From the NCBI GenBank assembly GCA_964477085.1, contig CAYZDF010000089.1, positions 1 to 9,057 on the forward strand: a stretch of DNA of 9,057 nt, given 5' to 3'. Below are positions 7,116 through 9,057 of this stretch, piece after piece. Both the position numbers and the translations under genes were made by a program. Source of the stretch: Dichloromethanomonas sp964477085. Lineage in GTDB: Bacteria > Bacillota > Desulfitobacteriia > Desulfitobacteriales > Syntrophobotulaceae. Each line of letters starts with the position of its first letter. The stretch's first letter is position 1. The notes beneath the pieces were generated by a model that was not told where the DNA came from, searched no databases, and saw nothing but the letters and a program-made list of their open reading frames with translations.

Positions 7116-7143
7116 TTTTCATAATAATTGTAGCATTTATACT
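7116..7143 (+). promoter_or_regulatory. possible promoter for the split UxaA genes
   Basis: TTTTCA (7116-7121, four of six) and TATACT (7138-7143, five of six) are 16 bp apart, in the AT-rich gap between the previous terminator and the SAF-subunit gene. Transcription would start about 90 bases before the GTG start, leaving a leader that contains AGGAG (7166-7170) and an eight-codon frame (7178-7204). No sigma-54 type -24/-12 site was seen. Confidence 0.3.
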
Positions 7144-7240
7144 TTTATAGGATCTATGACTTCTTAGGAGTATATCTATGATACTTAATCAAAAAATGTT
7201 ATAGTTAAATGAGTAAACTGACATTTAGGAGGTAAAGATT

Positions 7241-7531
7241 GTGCAAAAACAGGCAGTGGTTATCAATCTGAATGATAATGTGGCAACTGCAGTTGCTAAC
7301 CTTTCTACTGGAAGTACCGTAAGCTTCTTTCTCGGTCAGGATGTGAAAACACTTACCCTCAATGACCCTATTCCGCTGGGACATAAATTTGCTCTTTGTG
7401 ATATTGCTCCAGAAGAAGAGATCATTAAATATGGTGAAAGTATCGGCAGCTCCCTCTCCCCCATCACGAAAGGGTCTCACGTGCATGTTCATAATATGCA
7501 AAGCAACAGAGGCCGCGGAGATTGGAAATAA
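7241..7531 (+). CDS. UxaA-family lyase, small SAF-domain subunit
   Basis: This 96-residue protein corresponds to the N-terminal SAF domain of altronate/galactarate dehydratases and to the small subunit SuyA of sulfolactate sulfo-lyase. Characteristic positions are NLNDNVATAV (9-18), DPIPLGHKFAL (42-52), IIKYGESIG (61-69) and the histidine cluster HVHVHN (80-85), then RGRGD near the end. The start is GTG 7241, set by AGGAGGT (7227-7233) seven bases upstream. It is encoded 39 bp before the large subunit and is almost certainly co-transcribed with it. Together they equal the length of a single-chain UxaA (about 480-500 residues). The reaction is presumably beta-elimination from an alpha-hydroxy acid: water loss from a sugar acid, or sulfite loss from sulfolactate. 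Confidence 0.92.
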   Translation: MQKQAVVINLNDNVATAVANLSTGSTVSFFLGQDVKTLTLNDPIPLGHKFALCDIAPEEEIIKYGESIGSSLSPITKGSHVHVHNMQSNRGRGDWK

Positions 7532-7570
7532 ACAGACTACAGACCCAAAAAACAAGGAGGAATTAAGGAG

Positions 7571-8728
7571 ATGAATTTCAAAGGATATTTGAGGCCGGAC
7601 GGTAAAGTAGGAATAAGAAATTACCTTGCAGTGATCCCAACATCTGTTTGTGCTGCCACGGTAGCTTTCAATATAGCATCACAGGTCCCCCAGGCAGTCG
7701 CCCTGCCCAATCAGCATGGGTGCTGTCAGATAGGTGCAGACCACGAACAAACGGTCAATACGTTGATCGGACTCGGCAAGAACCCTAATGTCGGAGCTGT
7801 CCTTGTCGTGGGTTTGGGATGTGAAGGTGTTCCGATCGATCAGGTTGCCCGGGAAATTGCGACCACAGGTAAAGCGGTGCAATCGATTGTCATTCAGGAT
7901 TTAGGGGGAACTTTAAAGACAACAGCTGAAGGGATTAAGATCGCCAGTCAGATGGCTAGAGACATATCGCTAATACAGCCTCAAGACTTCCCTGTCAGTG
8001 AACTTTGCTTAGCTATCGAATGCGGCGGCTCAGACTTCACTTCAGGCTTGGCCTCTAATCCGGCAGTAGGCGGCACTTCCGATCTGCTGGTTCAAGCCGG
8101 TGGAACTTCCATGCTCTCGGAAACCACCGAATTTATCGGGGCTGAACACGTCTTAGCCAGAAGAGCTAAATCACCCGAACTTAGTGAGAAGATTATCAAA
8201 TTCGTACAAGACTGTGAGTTAAGAGCAAAACTGATGAATGTGGATATCCGCGGTGGTCAGCCAACACCTGGCAATATTCAGGGTGGGATCAGTTCTATTG
8301 AGGAAAAATCTTTAGGATGTATCTATAAGGCTGGCAACTCACCTATTCAGGGTGTTTTGGAATACGGAGAAGCTCCTCAGGAAAAGGGACTTTATATCAT
8401 GGATACTCCCGGACAGGATATTGAGTCCATCACAGGAATGTTGGCAGGCGGAGCAAATATTGTCATATTTACAACAGGCCGTGGTACGCCGACGGGTTCC
8501 CCTATTGCTCCTGTTATTAAGATCACAGCCAATGCCGAAACGTATTCGAAGATGACCGATAACATTGATATCGATGCTTCAAATATTATTTTAGGAGAAA
8601 AATCAATTGATGAAGTTAGTCAAGATATCTTTCAAGAGATGATCGAAGTGGCCAATGGAAAGCTGACTAAAGCTGAAAGCTTGGGGCATCGTGAATTCGG
8701 CATCTATAAAATTGCCCCTACGTTTTAA
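7571..8728 (+). CDS. UxaA-family lyase, large catalytic subunit
   Basis: The 385-residue chain matches the catalytic part of UxaA/GarD-type lyases, and the large subunit SuyB. Motifs are GYLRPDGKVGIRNY (5-18), HGCCQIG (49-55; often HGCGQ), GLGCEG, ECGGSD (150-155) followed by SGLASNPAVG, PGNIQGG..SIEEKSLG (233-249) and FTTGRGTPTG (300-309). The Cys/His-rich motifs are those expected to bind the divalent metal in this family. ATG 7571 has AAGGAGG (7554-7560) ten bases upstream. There is no signal peptide, so it is cytoplasmic. No neighbouring uronate isomerase, altronate oxidoreductase, KDG kinase, sulfolactate dehydrogenase or transporter lies inside the window, so the substrate stays open: altronate, galactarate, another sugar acid or (2R)-sulfolactate. 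A specific gene symbol is not justified. Confidence 0.93.
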   Translation: MNFKGYLRPDGKVGIRNYLAVIPTSVCAATVAFNIASQVPQAVALPNQHGCCQIGADHEQTVNTLIGLGKNPNVGAVLVVGLGCEGVPIDQVAREIATTGKAVQSIVIQDLGGTLKTTAEGIKIASQMARDISLIQPQDFPVSELCLAIECGGSDFTSGLASNPAVGGTSDLLVQAGGTSMLSETTEFIGAEHVLARRAKSPELSEKIIKFVQDCELRAKLMNVDIRGGQPTPGNIQGGISSIEEKSLGCIYKAGNSPIQGVLEYGEAPQEKGLYIMDTPGQDIESITGMLAGGANIVIFTTGRGTPTGSPIAPVIKITANAETYSKMTDNIDIDASNIILGEKSIDEVSQDIFQEMIEVANGKLTKAESLGHREFGIYKIAPTF

Positions 8729-8845
8729 TCAGGAAAGATCATGCTCAATCCTATTTAACATTTCCCCCGTTATTCACTGTTTGTGGTCAAATTGTTTAAG
8801 TGTTAAATCACTCAATACATTTATTTCAATCAGAATAACCTCTAC

Positions 8846-8881
8846 TACCCTGCTAAATTGATCTAGCAGGGTATTTTTTTT
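8846..8881 (+). terminator. strong rho-independent terminator after the UxaA genes
   Basis: TACCCTGCTA (8846-8855) pairs perfectly with TAGCAGGGTA (8864-8873) around an eight-base loop, followed by eight T (8874-8881). It lies 117 bp past the large-subunit stop. On the minus strand there is no U-tract, so it acts in the plus direction only. Confidence 0.9.
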
Positions 8882-9057
8882 CTTGGTAGAATATCATGGT
8901 TAAAGGCTGTTATAAGTATGCTCTATGCCTAAAATATGTTCTATGCCCTAAGTATCTTCAACACTTAATAAACCACATTAGGAGAACACCTTAAAATAAT
9001 TTACTCAACTTTCCCATCTTATTTTGAGACCCAACTCAAGGTGACGACTCTTGAATT
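8882..9057. other. non-coding window end with short direct repeat
   Basis: No credible complete gene is visible in these 176 bases. Two near-identical elements, TATGCTCTATGCCTAA (8917-8932) and TATGTTCTATGCCCTAA (8935-8951), are spaced 18 bp start to start and could be an operator or a local duplication. Near the edge, AAGGTGA (9038-9044) stands six bases before TTG 9051, and GTG 9041 also opens a frame, so a further plus-strand gene could begin here. Too little of it is visible to call. Confidence 0.4.

Noticed and set aside
7205..7555. Minus-strand frame of 116 codons
   Set aside because: Antisense shadow of the SAF-domain subunit gene.
9041..9057. Start of another gene (GTG 9041 or TTG 9051)
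   Set aside because: Only two to six codons are visible and neither start is clearly favoured, so it is mentioned only in the entry for the window end.

Overview
The window reads as chromosomal DNA of a low-to-mid GC, endospore-forming Firmicute. A Desulfitobacterium/Desulfosporosinus-like clostridial lineage is my guess from protein flavour, not a demonstrated assignment. The evidence is a spore photoproduct lyase, a small Cse60-like protein, strong AGGAGG-type ribosome binding sites and several U-tract hairpin terminators. I see no rRNA, tRNA, insertion sequence, phage gene or CRISPR array.

Layout. Bases 1-616 (minus) hold the N-terminal two thirds of an ADP-ribosylglycohydrolase (DraG family). 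Just before the window edge its reading frame runs into four perfect or near-perfect 12-bp tandem repeats encoding Tyr-Leu-Ile-Phe units. Bases 751-930 (plus) encode a 59-residue protein with an excellent ribosome binding site. It is followed by a bidirectional terminator (1022-1052) shared with the convergent splB gene (1087-2121, minus). Upstream of splB, 21 bp away and in the same direction, is a single-pass membrane protein of unknown function (2143-2721, minus).

From about 2837 to 7016 three plus-strand genes form a likely operon: a cytoplasmic YwrD-type gamma-glutamyltransferase-like Ntn hydrolase, a glycosyltransferase of the MGDG-synthase/MurG-like (GT28) group, and a membrane-anchored polysaccharide deacetylase fused to a YkoP-like C-terminal domain. 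It ends in a hairpin terminator whose first arm includes the stop codon. The glycosyltransferase and deacetylase suggest envelope or spore-wall glycan/glycolipid work. The peptidase-like enzyme may be only a transcriptional neighbour.

Bases 7241-8728 (plus) encode a split UxaA-family lyase: a 96-residue SAF-domain subunit and a 385-residue catalytic subunit. This arrangement is used both by two-subunit altronate/galactarate-type dehydratases and by sulfolactate sulfo-lyase (SuyA/SuyB). The sequence alone does not decide the substrate. A strong terminator lies at 8846-8881, and the last 180 bases are non-coding with a short direct repeat and possibly the start of a further gene.

Most notable points: the in-frame repeat tract in the DraG-like gene; loss of the Bacillus Cys141 hydrogen donor in SplB with a Cys at position 76; loss of most gamma-glutamyl-binding residues in the GGT-like enzyme; the deacetylase-YkoP fusion beside a glycolipid-type glycosyltransferase; and the undecided substrate of the split UxaA enzyme. 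I do not see a clear wholly new multi-gene system.
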